Source: Candidatus Omnitrophota bacterium
Lineage (GTDB): Bacteria > Omnitrophota > Gorgyraeia > Gorgyraeales > Gorgyraeaceae
NCBI GenBank assembly: GCA_018901615.1
Contig: JAHIEN010000045.1
Location: 1 to 27,561, forward strand
Reading direction: 5' to 3'
DNA: 27,561 nucleotides
The position numbers were made by a program, and so were the translations under genes. Shown piece by piece: positions 14,950 through 22,304 of the stretch. The notes below the pieces were generated by a model. That model searched no databases and was not told the origin of the DNA. It saw only the letters and a program-made list of their open reading frames with translations. Each line of letters opens with the position of its first letter. Positions within the stretch are counted from its first letter, which is position 1.

Positions 14950-15693
14950 TCAAGTGAGTATGCGCGGCGCGGTATCTGTAACGCACACAGTATGTTCAAA
15001 ATGAGCTGACAACTTTCTATCTCTCGTCACTGCTGTCCAACCATCGCTCAATATCTCTATTTCAAAGCCGCCCTGATTAATCATTGGCTCAATCGCCAGC
15101 ACCATACCGCTCTTTAATCTCGACCCGGTGCCAGGCTTGCCAAAATTAGGTATCTCAGGCTCCTCGTGCATTTTTCTGCCTATGCCATGACCTACGAAAT
15201 CCCTGACTACAGAATAACTGTGTTTCTCCGCGTATTCCTGCACAGCATATGATATGTCAAATAGCCTGTTCCCCTGGACCGCCTTTTTTATCCCGGCGTA
15301 CAGTGCGCCTTGCGTTGCTGCTATCAGGTCTCTCGCGGCCTTTGAAACAGCATTTCCAATTTCAACAGTAACAGCCGCGTCAGCGTAAAAACCGTTTTTC
15401 TCAACGCCGACATCAATGCTCAATATGTCTCCTGACTTGAGCGCGGTATTACCCGGAATGCCATGTACCACTTGCTCATTGATGGACGCGCAGATAGTCC
15501 CCGGAAATCCCTTGTAGCCTTTAAACGCAGACCGCGCGCTAAACCCCTTTATCAGCTCTTCTGCTTTTCGGTCAAGTTCGCCTGTTGTCCTGCCTGGCAC
15601 AGCGATCTTTGACACCTCTTCAAGGACAGCCTTTACTATCCTGCCAGCTTCCTGAATCAAAGAGACTTCCTTTTCGGATTTTATCTCTATCAT
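14950..15693 (-). CDS. map: Methionine aminopeptidase, type I
   Basis: 247 residues. Removes the initiator methionine from new proteins. All metal ligands are in place: D94, D105, H169, E202 and E233, with H77 and H176 in the substrate pocket (VVHGIP, DFVGHGIGRKMHEEP, AIEPM, SAHFEHTV). There is no N-terminal zinc-finger extension, as expected of the short bacterial form. The ATG overlaps the adk stop by four bases, so the two are translated together. Confidence 0.97.
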   Translation of the reverse strand: MIEIKSEKEVSLIQEAGRIVKAVLEEVSKIAVPGRTTGELDRKAEELIKGFSARSAFKGYKGFPGTICASINEQVVHGIPGNTALKSGDILSIDVGVEKNGFYADAAVTVEIGNAVSKAARDLIAATQGALYAGIKKAVQGNRLFDISYAVQEYAEKHSYSVVRDFVGHGIGRKMHEEPEIPNFGKPGTGSRLKSGMVLAIEPMINQGGFEIEILSDGWTAVTRDRKLSAHFEHTVCVTDTAPRILT

Positions 15694-16340
15694 AAATCTT
15701 TTTTTAAGATTCCGAAAATCTCTTCGTACACCACGTCCGCGTCTAAATCACCAGAGAGTTCCTTTAATATGCCTTTTCCCCTGTAATAACCTATGAGCTC
15801 CTCTGTCTGGCTGTTATAGACCTCTAATCTCTTCTTTATAGTCTCTTCGCTGTCGTCTTTTCTCTGGTAAAGTTCACCGCCGCATTTATCGCAGACATCT
15901 TCTTTTTTAGGCGGCATATTTTTAATATGGTAATTCGCCCCGCAATCCTTACAGAGCCTCCTGCCCGTTAATCTGAAAATTACAATGTCTATGCTGGTTT
16001 TAAAATAGAACACCGTATCTATGGGAAGGTTCAGCCCTTCCAACTCGCCGTCAATCTTTTTTGCCTGATATAGCGTCCTGGGAAAACCGTCCAGTATAAA
16101 CCCCTTATCTTTATTGCCTGTCTTTATGGTCTCGATCATCATCTCTATTACCATATCGTCAGGGACCAGCTCTCCTTTTTCCATAAAAGACTTTGCCTTT
16201 TTCCCTATCTCAGTGCGCCTCTTTACGTTTTCCCTGAGAATATCGCCCGTTGAAAGGTGCAATATGCCGCGCCTTTCAGAAAGCATGACTGCCTGTGTCC
16301 CTTTCCCCGCGCCTGGTGGCCCTAAAAATACTAGTCTCAT
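15690..16340 (-). CDS. adk: Adenylate kinase, zinc-lid form
   Basis: 216 residues from the ATG at 16340: MRLVFLGPPGAGKGTQ, the P-loop that begins this family. The frame stays open upstream for 73 more codons, but that part overlaps secY and has no similarity to the family. The lid carries C130, C133, C150 and C153, which would bind zinc. DGFPRT (84-89) is the AMP-side motif. The nearest good ribosome-binding site, AAGGAG, is about 24 bases from the ATG and 12 from an in-frame TTG four codons earlier, so initiation at that TTG is possible. Interconverts ATP, ADP and AMP. Confidence 0.95.
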   Translation of the reverse strand: MRLVFLGPPGAGKGTQAVMLSERRGILHLSTGDILRENVKRRTEIGKKAKSFMEKGELVPDDMVIEMMIETIKTGNKDKGFILDGFPRTLYQAKKIDGELEGLNLPIDTVFYFKTSIDIVIFRLTGRRLCKDCGANYHIKNMPPKKEDVCDKCGGELYQRKDDSEETIKKRLEVYNSQTEELIGYYRGKGILKELSGDLDADVVYEEIFGILKKDL

Positions 16341-16396
16341 ATTCTTGCACAATGTATTTTGTAACTCCTTGCGGCCTTCATGTAACTTCCGCGCTC

Positions 16397-17743
16397 TTAT
16401 CTCCTGCCTTTTATCCTCCCCTTCTTCATGAACCCTTCGTAATGTCTCATCAAAAGCTGCGATTCTATCTGCCTCATAGTATCCAGCATAACACCCACGA
16501 CTATCAGAAGAGCAGTGCCGCCAAAAAAACTGGCTATCAAATAAGGTATCTTGAGCCATGCGCCAAGCATATCAGGAAAAACCGCTATAAAAGAGAGAAA
16601 TACCGCGCCCGGCAGCGTGATCCTCGTCATAATAAAATCAAAATATTCGGCGGTGCTCCTTCCCGGCCTGACCCCTGGGACAAAGCCGCCATACTTTTTC
16701 ATATTGTCTGCCACGTCAGCAGGGTTAAAGCTTATAGCAGTATAAAAATACGCGAAGAATATTATCAAAAGGCTGTAAACAATAGTATATAGCAGCTGTC
16801 CCCTTATAAGTGACTGCGCCATTCTCTGAAATCCGGCATTAGGTATAAACCCGGCTATAGTGGCTGGAAACAATATTATGGACTGAGCGAATATAATAGG
16901 TATAACGCCTGCCTGGTTGACTTTGAGTGGGATATAAGTGCTCTGCCCGCCGTACACCTTCCTTCCTATTATTCTCTTGGCGTATTGAACGGGTATCTTT
17001 CTTTGGCCCTGAGTGATCAATATGACAGCCACTATAACCAGTATACCTATGGCTGACATGACAGCTATGGTTAAAAAGCTTATCTGCCTCTTCTCTGGAG
17101 CAAAAGGCGACAATAGCACCACAACCTGATAAAGAGCGGTGGGCAGGCGCGAAATAATACCTGCAGTTATTATAAGTGATATGCCGTTACCGATGCCGCG
17201 TTCCTGTATCTGTTCACCTAACCACATTATAAAGGCCGTGCCTGTGGTAAGGGTGATCACTGTAAGAATCCTAAAAGACCAACCAGGGTTATCTACTATC
17301 TGAAGCCCCTGAAATCTCTCGGGATTCTCGAGCCAGAGACTGATAAAAAATGACTGGACAATGGCAAGGACCACAGTGCCATATCTAGTATACTGGATTA
17401 TTGTCTTCCTGCCTGCCTCGCCCTCTTTTGAAAGCTTTTCAAGGTGCGGGACAACTGTAATCAATAGCTGCAGGATGATCGATGCCGATATATACGGCAT
17501 GATCCCAAGCGCGAAAATAGTAAGCCTTGTCAATGCGCCGCCTGAAAACATATTCATAATGCCAAAGAGCGTCCCGCCCTGCGTCCTGGCCACGCTCTGA
17601 AAAAACTGGAGCAGCGCCGCGCCATTTACGCCAGGAGTGGGAATATAGGCGCCTATCCTGTATACGCTTAGAAGCGCCATGGTAATAAAAAGCTTTTTTC
17701 TAAGATCTGGTATTTTAAAAGAATTAGCTAGTGCACTTATCAT
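16397..17743 (-). CDS. secY: Protein translocase channel subunit SecY
   Basis: 448 residues with about ten hydrophobic membrane segments, forming the pore of the Sec translocon in the inner membrane. Diagnostic parts are PDLRKKLFITMALLSVYRIG near the start, GIMPYISASIILQLL, GTAFIMWLGEQI followed by GIGNGISLII, RKIPVQYAKR, LKVNQAGVIPIIFA and the cytoplasmic loop GGFVPGVRPGRSTAEY. The plug-region text TPGVNGAALLQFF and the glycine-rich MNMFSGGALTRLTIFALG are normal. The order rplO-secY-adk-map is the standard one. Confidence 0.98.
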   Translation of the reverse strand: MISALANSFKIPDLRKKLFITMALLSVYRIGAYIPTPGVNGAALLQFFQSVARTQGGTLFGIMNMFSGGALTRLTIFALGIMPYISASIILQLLITVVPHLEKLSKEGEAGRKTIIQYTRYGTVVLAIVQSFFISLWLENPERFQGLQIVDNPGWSFRILTVITLTTGTAFIMWLGEQIQERGIGNGISLIITAGIISRLPTALYQVVVLLSPFAPEKRQISFLTIAVMSAIGILVIVAVILITQGQRKIPVQYAKRIIGRKVYGGQSTYIPLKVNQAGVIPIIFAQSIILFPATIAGFIPNAGFQRMAQSLIRGQLLYTIVYSLLIIFFAYFYTAISFNPADVADNMKKYGGFVPGVRPGRSTAEYFDFIMTRITLPGAVFLSFIAVFPDMLGAWLKIPYLIASFFGGTALLIVVGVMLDTMRQIESQLLMRHYEGFMKKGRIKGRR

Positions 17744-17768
17744 AAGTCTTCAGCCGCTGATAGCTTTT

Positions 17769-18212
17769 TTATTTAAGAACTTCGCACTTTCCTCCAACAT
17801 TTTTGATCTTTTCAATAGCTGTTTTTGAAAACGCGTGCGCGCTTATATTAAAAGGGATCTTCACGTCTCCGTTTCCTATGACCTTTAAAAAATTCACGCG
17901 TTTCTTTATGATACCTTTTTTCTTTAATAAATCGAGTGTGATCGAGGACTCTTTTTTTAATCCGGCCAGCCTGTCAAGGTTTATAATAGCCTTGCCTTTT
18001 TGCGGAACTGTATTAAAACCTCTCTTCGGCATCTTTCTTATTAAAGGCATCTGGCCGCCTTCAAAGCCAGGTGTTGTGCCTTTGCCTGTGCGCGACATCT
18101 GGCCCTTATGGCCTCTGGTCGAAGTCTTTCCATGGCCTGACCCTGGCCCCCTGCCGATTATCTTCCTTCTTTTTCTCGCCCCTATTGCCGGCCTTAGATC
18201 CTGTATTTTCAA
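17769..18212 (-). CDS. rplO: Large-subunit ribosomal protein L15
   Basis: 147 residues. The N-terminal glycine-rich region GRGPGSGHGKTSTRGHKGQ and GFEGGQMPLIRKMPKRGF identify it. Translation starts at a TTG (18212) that overlaps the rpsE stop as TTGA; there is no room for rpmD, which normally lies between rpsE and rplO. L15 is a late-assembly protein of the large subunit that bridges several 23S domains. Confidence 0.97.
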   Translation of the reverse strand: MKIQDLRPAIGARKRRKIIGRGPGSGHGKTSTRGHKGQMSRTGKGTTPGFEGGQMPLIRKMPKRGFNTVPQKGKAIINLDRLAGLKKESSITLDLLKKKGIIKKRVNFLKVIGNGDVKIPFNISAHAFSKTAIEKIKNVGGKCEVLK

Positions 18213-18721
18213 GTTTCACCCATTTGTTCTTCTCTTTTCAATCTCAATTCTTTCAGGCCGACAAGGGTCGCCTTTGTGACATTTATGGGGTTCTGTGTTC
18301 CGAGTGACTTGGTAAGTATATCTTTTATGCCAACAGCGTCGCATATGGCCCTGACTGTTCCGCCCGCGATAACGCCCGTACCTTCAGATGCGGGTTTTAA
18401 AAGCACCTTGCCTGCTCCGAAACGCCCCATTACCTCATGCGGTATTGTCTTGCCTTTTAACGAGACCTTGAAGAAACTTTTCTTTGCGTCTACAAGGGCC
18501 TTTCGTATTGCGTCCGCGACTTCATTTGCCTTGCCGTATCCACATCCTACGCTGCCGTGTCCATTACCCACGGTCACAAGCGCTGTAAAAGAAAATCTCT
18601 TTCCGCCCTTGACAACCTTGGCTACCCTGTTAACAGCTATAACCCTCTCTATATACTGTTCTTCCTGAGCATCATCAATCTTTTTTGCAATCCTGTTTTT
18701 TGCCTGATTCCTGTTTATCAA
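18209..18721 (-). CDS. rpsE: Small-subunit ribosomal protein S5
   Basis: 170 residues from a TTG start (18721) placed seven bases after GGAGG, a good site. The S5 N-terminal domain (RVIAVNRVAKVVKGGKRFSF, then TVGNGHGSVGCGYGKANEV) and the C-terminal block with GTGVIAGGTVRAICDAVGIKD are complete. S5 contributes to decoding accuracy and mRNA unwinding. The C-terminus overlaps rplO by four bases. Confidence 0.97.
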   Translation of the reverse strand: MINRNQAKNRIAKKIDDAQEEQYIERVIAVNRVAKVVKGGKRFSFTALVTVGNGHGSVGCGYGKANEVADAIRKALVDAKKSFFKVSLKGKTIPHEVMGRFGAGKVLLKPASEGTGVIAGGTVRAICDAVGIKDILTKSLGTQNPINVTKATLVGLKELRLKREEQMGET

Positions 18722-18742
18722 TTTTATCCTCCGAAGTATCTT

Positions 18743-19117
18743 TTAGAACTTAAGACCCGCTTCCCGCGCCGCGTCTGCAAGGGCCTTTACCCTGCCATGA
18801 TACAAATACCCGCCCCTGTCAAACACAACCCGCTCTATGCCTTTCTTTTTTGCCTCGCTGGACAAGTATGAGCCTAACTTTTTAGCCGCTTCCACATTGC
18901 CGCCCCATGCGCAGTCTTTTTTAAATTTCTTCTCTCCTGTTGAAACGCTCAAGAGAGTCGCGCCTGAAAGATCATCTATCAGCTGCACATAAATATTCTT
19001 ATTGCTCCTGTGCACAACAAGTCTGGGCTTGTCTTTTACGCCAGACATATTTTTTCTTATCCTGTAATGCCTGTTTATGCGTCCAGATTCTGATTGATTT
19101 TTTATCTTCTTTCTCAT
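18743..19117 (-). CDS. rplR: Large-subunit ribosomal protein L18
   Basis: 124 residues. L18 carries 5S rRNA into the central protuberance with L5. KPRLVVHRSNKNIYVQLIDD, GYLYHGRVKALADAAREAGL and the basic N-terminus are diagnostic. GGAGAG lies above the ATG. It sits between rplF (30 bases away) and rpsE (21 bases away) as usual. Confidence 0.97.
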   Translation of the reverse strand: MRKKIKNQSESGRINRHYRIRKNMSGVKDKPRLVVHRSNKNIYVQLIDDLSGATLLSVSTGEKKFKKDCAWGGNVEAAKKLGSYLSSEAKKKGIERVVFDRGGYLYHGRVKALADAAREAGLKF

Positions 19118-19147
19118 GTCTATCTCTCCGCGTAAGTTCCGCGATCT

Positions 19148-19684
19148 CTATGCGACTGCCTTGCCTGCTTTCTTTCTTACATATTCTCCTGCATACCTTA
19201 TGCCCTTGCCCTTATACGGCTCCGGCTTAAGATAATCCCTTATCTCGGCTGCCACCTCGCCTACCATTGCCTTATCTATACCTTCGATAACAAGCTGGTT
19301 AGGTTTGGGGGTCTTTACAGTAACTCCCTCAGGTATGCTGTACACGATAGGGTGAGAAAATCCAAGCTGCAGGTTTACTGTCTTTGCCTGAACCTGGGCG
19401 CGATACCCTACGCCATGTATTTCCATCAGCTTGACATATCCTTCGCTAACGCCTTTTATCATATTATTTATATACGCCCTTGCAAGGCCGTGGTTGGCAT
19501 TACCCGATTTATCATCTTTGAGCCTCTTTACTTTAAGCTCCGCGCCATTTATCTGGATCTCCACGCTTGAGGGCAAAACCCAATCCAGCTTACCCTTAGG
19601 GCCTTCCGCGAATATCCTGCCTGATTCCATCCTTACCTTTACTTTATCAGGAATCTGTATAGGTCTCTTTCCTATTCGTGACAT
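19148..19684 (-). CDS. rplF: Large-subunit ribosomal protein L6
   Basis: 178 residues. Two-domain RNA-binding protein near the factor-binding site. SRIGKRPIQIPDKV at the start and the C-terminal PEPYKGKGIRYAGEYVRKKAGK are standard. The start region is odd: the 12 bases before the ATG contain no ribosome-binding site, and AAAGGAGAT lies about 50 bases up, on the far side of a hairpin (19696-19730). If the hairpin forms, that site would come within about 14 bases of the ATG. The gene is separated from rpsH by 209 bases of repeats. Confidence 0.97.
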   Translation of the reverse strand: MSRIGKRPIQIPDKVKVRMESGRIFAEGPKGKLDWVLPSSVEIQINGAELKVKRLKDDKSGNANHGLARAYINNMIKGVSEGYVKLMEIHGVGYRAQVQAKTVNLQLGFSHPIVYSIPEGVTVKTPKPNQLVIEGIDKAMVGEVAAEIRDYLKPEPYKGKGIRYAGEYVRKKAGKAVA

Positions 19685-19695
19685 TTAATGAACAC

Positions 19696-19730
19696 TCAAG
19701 TTATGAAAATCAAAGATTTTTATAACTTGA
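19696..19730. repeat. 16-bp hairpin between the putative ribosome-binding site and the rplF start
   Basis: Plus-strand arms TCAAGTTATGAAAATC and GATTTTTATAACTTGA around AAA, with one imperfect pair. On the transcript it is preceded by AAAGGAGAT and followed by AGTGTTCATTAA and then the rplF ATG. It is a diverged sister of the hairpin at 2891-2925, sharing the loop and inner stem while the outer bases change. Confidence 0.88.
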
Positions 19731-19762
19731 TCTCCTTTGTTTTACTACCTTGAAGGTGTGAA

Positions 19763-19851
19763 TTAACCCCGCACCTTTTATTTGTCCATCGTCCTTTGGG
19801 TTAATAATTACAAGCTGCTATGTTCTTAAATATTAAAAAGGTGCGGGGTAA
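19763..19851. repeat. Inverted repeat pair upstream of rplF (89 bases overall)
   Basis: Plus-strand TTAACCCCGCACCTTTTA (19763-19780) is matched in inverse by TTAAAAAGGTGCGGGGTAA (19833-19851), about 15 paired bases, enclosing 52 AT-rich bases with no open reading frame of note. The form recalls a very small non-autonomous mobile element, but no target duplication was made out. Confidence 0.75.
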
Positions 19852-19855
19852 GTTC

Positions 19856-19889
19856 GGTCAAATGATCTCGCCTGAGGCGGATCATGACC
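19856..19889. repeat. Stem-loop directly after the rpsH stop
   Basis: Arms GGTC, ATGATC and CGCC pair with GGCG, GATCAT and GACC around a 3-base TGA loop, with small bulges. It starts four bases past the rpsH stop codon on the transcript. There is no U-tract, so it may act in RNA processing or partial attenuation, or simply be another repeat. Confidence 0.75.
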
Positions 19890-19893
19890 TCAC

Positions 19894-20292
19894 TTACCAG
19901 ACATGGCAAATAACTTCGCCGCCAGTCTGCATCTCCTTTGCCTGAACACCTGTCACTACGCCTCTGGAGGTAGTAATAATCGCTGTTCCGATACCACCTA
20001 TAACATTTGGAATCTCATACCTGTCCACATATCTCCTGAGGCCTGGTCTCGAAATCCTTTTTATTCCTTTAATAGCTGAATCGCCTGCCTGGGTATATTT
20101 AAGGTAAACCCTTAAAATCCCCTGCCTCTTATCCTCTATCAATTTAAAATCTTTAATAAACCTCTCCCTCTTAAGGATGTTCACTATCTCCTGCGATAAT
20201 TTGGAAAATGGCACATCTACCTTTGTCTTTTTTGACATTACGCCATTCCTTATGACCGTCAGCATGTTTGCTATAGGATCTGTTAAACTCAT
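19894..20292 (-). CDS. rpsH: Small-subunit ribosomal protein S8
   Basis: 132 residues. S8 binds 16S helix 21 and, in well-studied bacteria, represses the spc operon through its mRNA. SLTDPIANMLTVIRNGVMSKKTKVDVPFS opens it and the C-terminal ISTSRG-type block appears as ITTSRGVVTGVQAKEMQTGGEVICHVW. AAGGAT precedes the ATG. The following 209 bases before rplF hold three separate palindromes. Confidence 0.97.
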   Translation of the reverse strand: MSLTDPIANMLTVIRNGVMSKKTKVDVPFSKLSQEIVNILKRERFIKDFKLIEDKRQGILRVYLKYTQAGDSAIKGIKRISRPGLRRYVDRYEIPNVIGGIGTAIITTSRGVVTGVQAKEMQTGGEVICHVW

Positions 20293-20335
20293 ATATAATC
20301 CTTCTCGTTTTGCAGAACTTAGTTCCGTGTCTTTT

Positions 20336-20521
20336 CTACCAGCTCGCTTTTGTTACCCCTGGTATCTCGCCTCTCGAAGCCATCTCCCTGAAACATATTC
20401 TACAGATATGGAATTTTCTCATAAACGCCCTGGGCCTGCCGCACAACATGCACCTGTTGTACTTTCTCACTTTAAACTTAGGCGTCATTTTCTGTTTTGC
20501 TATCAAGCATTCCTTTGCCAT
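20336..20521 (-). CDS. rpsN: Small-subunit ribosomal protein S14, zinc-binding short form
   Basis: 61 residues, the type Z length. Zinc ligands C24, C27, C40 and C43 lie in RCMLCGRPRAF and ICRICFREMA; the ending GEIPGVTKASW is standard. S14 is in the head of the small subunit. GGAGAG at the very end of rplE serves as its ribosome-binding site, three bases separating the two genes. Confidence 0.98.
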   Translation of the reverse strand: MAKECLIAKQKMTPKFKVRKYNRCMLCGRPRAFMRKFHICRICFREMASRGEIPGVTKASW

Positions 20522-20524
20522 AGA

Positions 20525-21091
20525 TTATCTCTCCGAATCTTTTTTGGTCTTGCTCGCGAACGGCATTCCAAACATCTTTAATAACTCGTAAGACTCTTCT
20601 CTTGAACCTGATCTGATATTGATTATAACGTCCATGCCCTGCACCTTGCTTACCTTGTCTATGTCTATCTCGGGAAATATAGATTGTTCTTTCAACCCAA
20701 GCGCGTAACTGCCTTTCTGGTCGAACGAATCAGGGTTTACCCCTCGAAAATCTCTTATCCTCGGCAGCGCTACGTTAATGAGCCTGTCAAGAAATTCATA
20801 CATCCTGTGGCCACGCAGAGTAACCTTGCAGCCAACAGGCATGCCTTTCCTGATTTTGAAATTTGCTATTGATTTCCTGGACCTTGTAATAGCCGGCTTC
20901 TGGCCTGATATCACGGCAAGGTCGCTAGATACCTGCTCAAGTATTTTTACATCCTGGCTTGCGGCCCCCACCCCCATGTTCAAGACCACCTTTTCAAGGT
21001 GTGGCGCCTGCAGCGAGTTTTTATAACCGAATTTTTTGCCCAACTCCGGCACTACCTCTTCCTTATATCTTTGTAATAATCTGGGTATCAT
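20525..21091 (-). CDS. rplE: Large-subunit ribosomal protein L5
   Basis: 188 residues. L5 binds 5S rRNA and contacts S13 and the P-site tRNA. ENQ-like opening LLQRYKEEVVPELGKKFGYKN, KVVLNMGVGAASQD, GQKPAITRSRKSIANFKIRKG and GCKVTLRGHRMYEFLDRL are diagnostic. A 61-base gap to rplX includes a 9-bp GC-rich hairpin. The possible ribosome-binding site AAAGGAT is just above the ATG. Confidence 0.97.
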   Translation of the reverse strand: MIPRLLQRYKEEVVPELGKKFGYKNSLQAPHLEKVVLNMGVGAASQDVKILEQVSSDLAVISGQKPAITRSRKSIANFKIRKGMPVGCKVTLRGHRMYEFLDRLINVALPRIRDFRGVNPDSFDQKGSYALGLKEQSIFPEIDIDKVSKVQGMDVIINIRSGSREESYELLKMFGMPFASKTKKDSER

Positions 21092-21120
21092 CTTTGATCC
21101 TTTACTCTATGCGCTACCTG

Positions 21121-21143
21121 CCCCGTACCCTTGTGGTACGGGG
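21121..21143. repeat. 9-bp GC-rich hairpin between rplX and rplE
   Basis: Perfect arms CCCCGTACC and GGTACGGGG around a 5-base loop. It is not followed by a U-tract on the transcribed strand, so it is not a standard terminator; it may be an isolated repeat or a processing signal. Confidence 0.8.
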
Positions 21144-21152
21144 TGCGCTTTG

Positions 21153-21464
21153 CTATATCAGTTCTTTGCACTTCCTGCAGATCCTGGCCTTTGTTCCGTC
21201 TGACAGCATGGTGAAACCAATACGAGCTGGTTTGGAGCATTTCTGGCAGACCACCATCAAGTTTGAGACATTTATATTGCTTTCTTTCTGTATAATTCCG
21301 CCCTGCTGGTCGTCCCTCGTCTTTCTCGTATGTTTCTTTACAAAATTAATACCCTGCACCAATGCCTTGCCCTTTTTCGGGAAAACAGCCAGCACTTTAC
21401 CGGACTTACCCTTATCTCTTCCGGTCAGAACCATTGCTATATCGTTCTTTTTTATTCTAGCCAC
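21153..21464 (-). CDS. rplX: Large-subunit ribosomal protein L24
   Basis: 103 residues from a GTG start (21464) that shares one base with the rplN stop (TAGTG), with GGAGG inside the end of rplN. The KOW motif region MARIKKNDIAMVLTGRDKGKSGKV and the VNFVKKH-type strand (GINFVKKHTRKTRDDQQGGI) identify it. L24 initiates large-subunit assembly. CQKCSKPARIGF near the C-terminus carries a CxxC and a second pair follows at CRKC, a form seen in some bacteria. Confidence 0.97.
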   Translation of the reverse strand: MARIKKNDIAMVLTGRDKGKSGKVLAVFPKKGKALVQGINFVKKHTRKTRDDQQGGIIQKESNINVSNLMVVCQKCSKPARIGFTMLSDGTKARICRKCKELI

Positions 21465-21832
21465 TATATTACCTCCGGGGCCAGAGAGATTATTTTCATA
21501 AAATTCTTTTCTCTTAATTCCCTTGCCACTGGTCCAAAGATCCTTGTGCCCCTGGGGTTCAACTGCGGGTCTATCACGACCATCGCATTCCTGTCGAATC
21601 TCAGGTAAGATCCGTCTGGCCTCCTGATCGAGTTAACACTCCTGACTATAACAGCCTTCACTACCTCGCCCTGTTTGACAACCCCGTCAGGAGAGGCCTC
21701 TTTTATGTTAGCGGTTATGATATCGCCTATTTCCGCGTACAGCTTGCCGTGCCTTCCTATAACACCTATACAAGACGCCTTTTTCGCGCCTGTATTATCC
21801 GCCACATCTAAGATCGTCCGCATCCTGATCAT
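21464..21832 (-). CDS. rplN: Large-subunit ribosomal protein L14
   Basis: 122 residues, the exact family length. L14 lies at the subunit interface and is the docking site of RsfS, whose gene is also in this window. MIRMRTILDVADNTGAKKASCIGV and the C-terminal RGTRIFGPVARELREKNFMKIISLAPEV are diagnostic. The ATG overlaps the rpsQ stop by four bases. Confidence 0.98.
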   Translation of the reverse strand: MIRMRTILDVADNTGAKKASCIGVIGRHGKLYAEIGDIITANIKEASPDGVVKQGEVVKAVIVRSVNSIRRPDGSYLRFDRNAMVVIDPQLNPRGTRIFGPVARELREKNFMKIISLAPEVI

Positions 21833-22077
21833 TTAATAACCTCTATCAGTTTCCACTTTTTATTCTTCGACAACGGTCTTGTTTCTCTCACCCTTACCTT
21901 GTCCCCGATCTTTGCCTCGTTCTTTTCGTCGTGAACCATGACCTTTGATGACTTCTTCACGACACGTTTGTACTTTGCGTGTTTTGTGGTGCGGTCTACC
22001 CTGATCACGATAGTTTTGCTAATCTTATCGCTTATGACAGTTCCTGTCCTTATCTTCATCCTGCCTCTTGTTTCCAT
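21829..22077 (-). CDS. rpsQ: Small-subunit ribosomal protein S17
   Basis: 82 residues, an OB-fold protein bound early to 16S rRNA. RTGTVISDKISKTIVIRVDR, KYKRVVKKSSKVMVHDE and KIGDKVRVRETRPLSKNKKW are typical. It starts five bases after rpmC and overlaps rplN. Confidence 0.97.
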   Translation of the reverse strand: METRGRMKIRTGTVISDKISKTIVIRVDRTTKHAKYKRVVKKSSKVMVHDEKNEAKIGDKVRVRETRPLSKNKKWKLIEVIK

Positions 22078-22082
22078 AAAAA

Positions 22083-22277
22083 CTATTTCTCCTTGATCTC
22101 GTGAAGTATCGTTAAAATCCGGGCTATATCCCGGCGCATCTCTTTGATCTTGCTCGGCTTTTCAATCCGGCCGCCCGCTCCCTGGGAACGCGTCTCAAAA
22201 AGAGATTTCTTGAGCGCCGCTATCTTTTCTTGTAATTCCTGCCTAGATAAATTTCTTAATTCAGGTGTCTTCAGCAT
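22083..22277 (-). CDS. rpmC: Large-subunit ribosomal protein L29
   Basis: 64 residues forming the usual helical hairpin near the tunnel exit. ELRNLSRQELQEKIAALKKSLF and the second helix IKEMRRDIARILTILHE match the family. It lies 27 bases past rplP and 5 before rpsQ. Confidence 0.96.
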   Translation of the reverse strand: MLKTPELRNLSRQELQEKIAALKKSLFETRSQGAGGRIEKPSKIKEMRRDIARILTILHEIKEK

Positions 22278-22304
22278 TGCTGTTTTATTTTCCTTCAGCG
22301 GTTT

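Noticed and set aside
16341..16559. 73-codon upstream extension of the adk reading frame
   Set aside because: It overlaps the end of secY in another frame, has no family similarity, and the P-loop start MRLVFLGPPGAGKGTQ at 16340 is where the family begins.
19825..19862. TTGACC with a T/A-rich -10 as an internal promoter for rplF
   Set aside because: The -10 at the correct spacing is poor (TTTTAA) and the block lies within inverted repeats; not distinguishable from chance.
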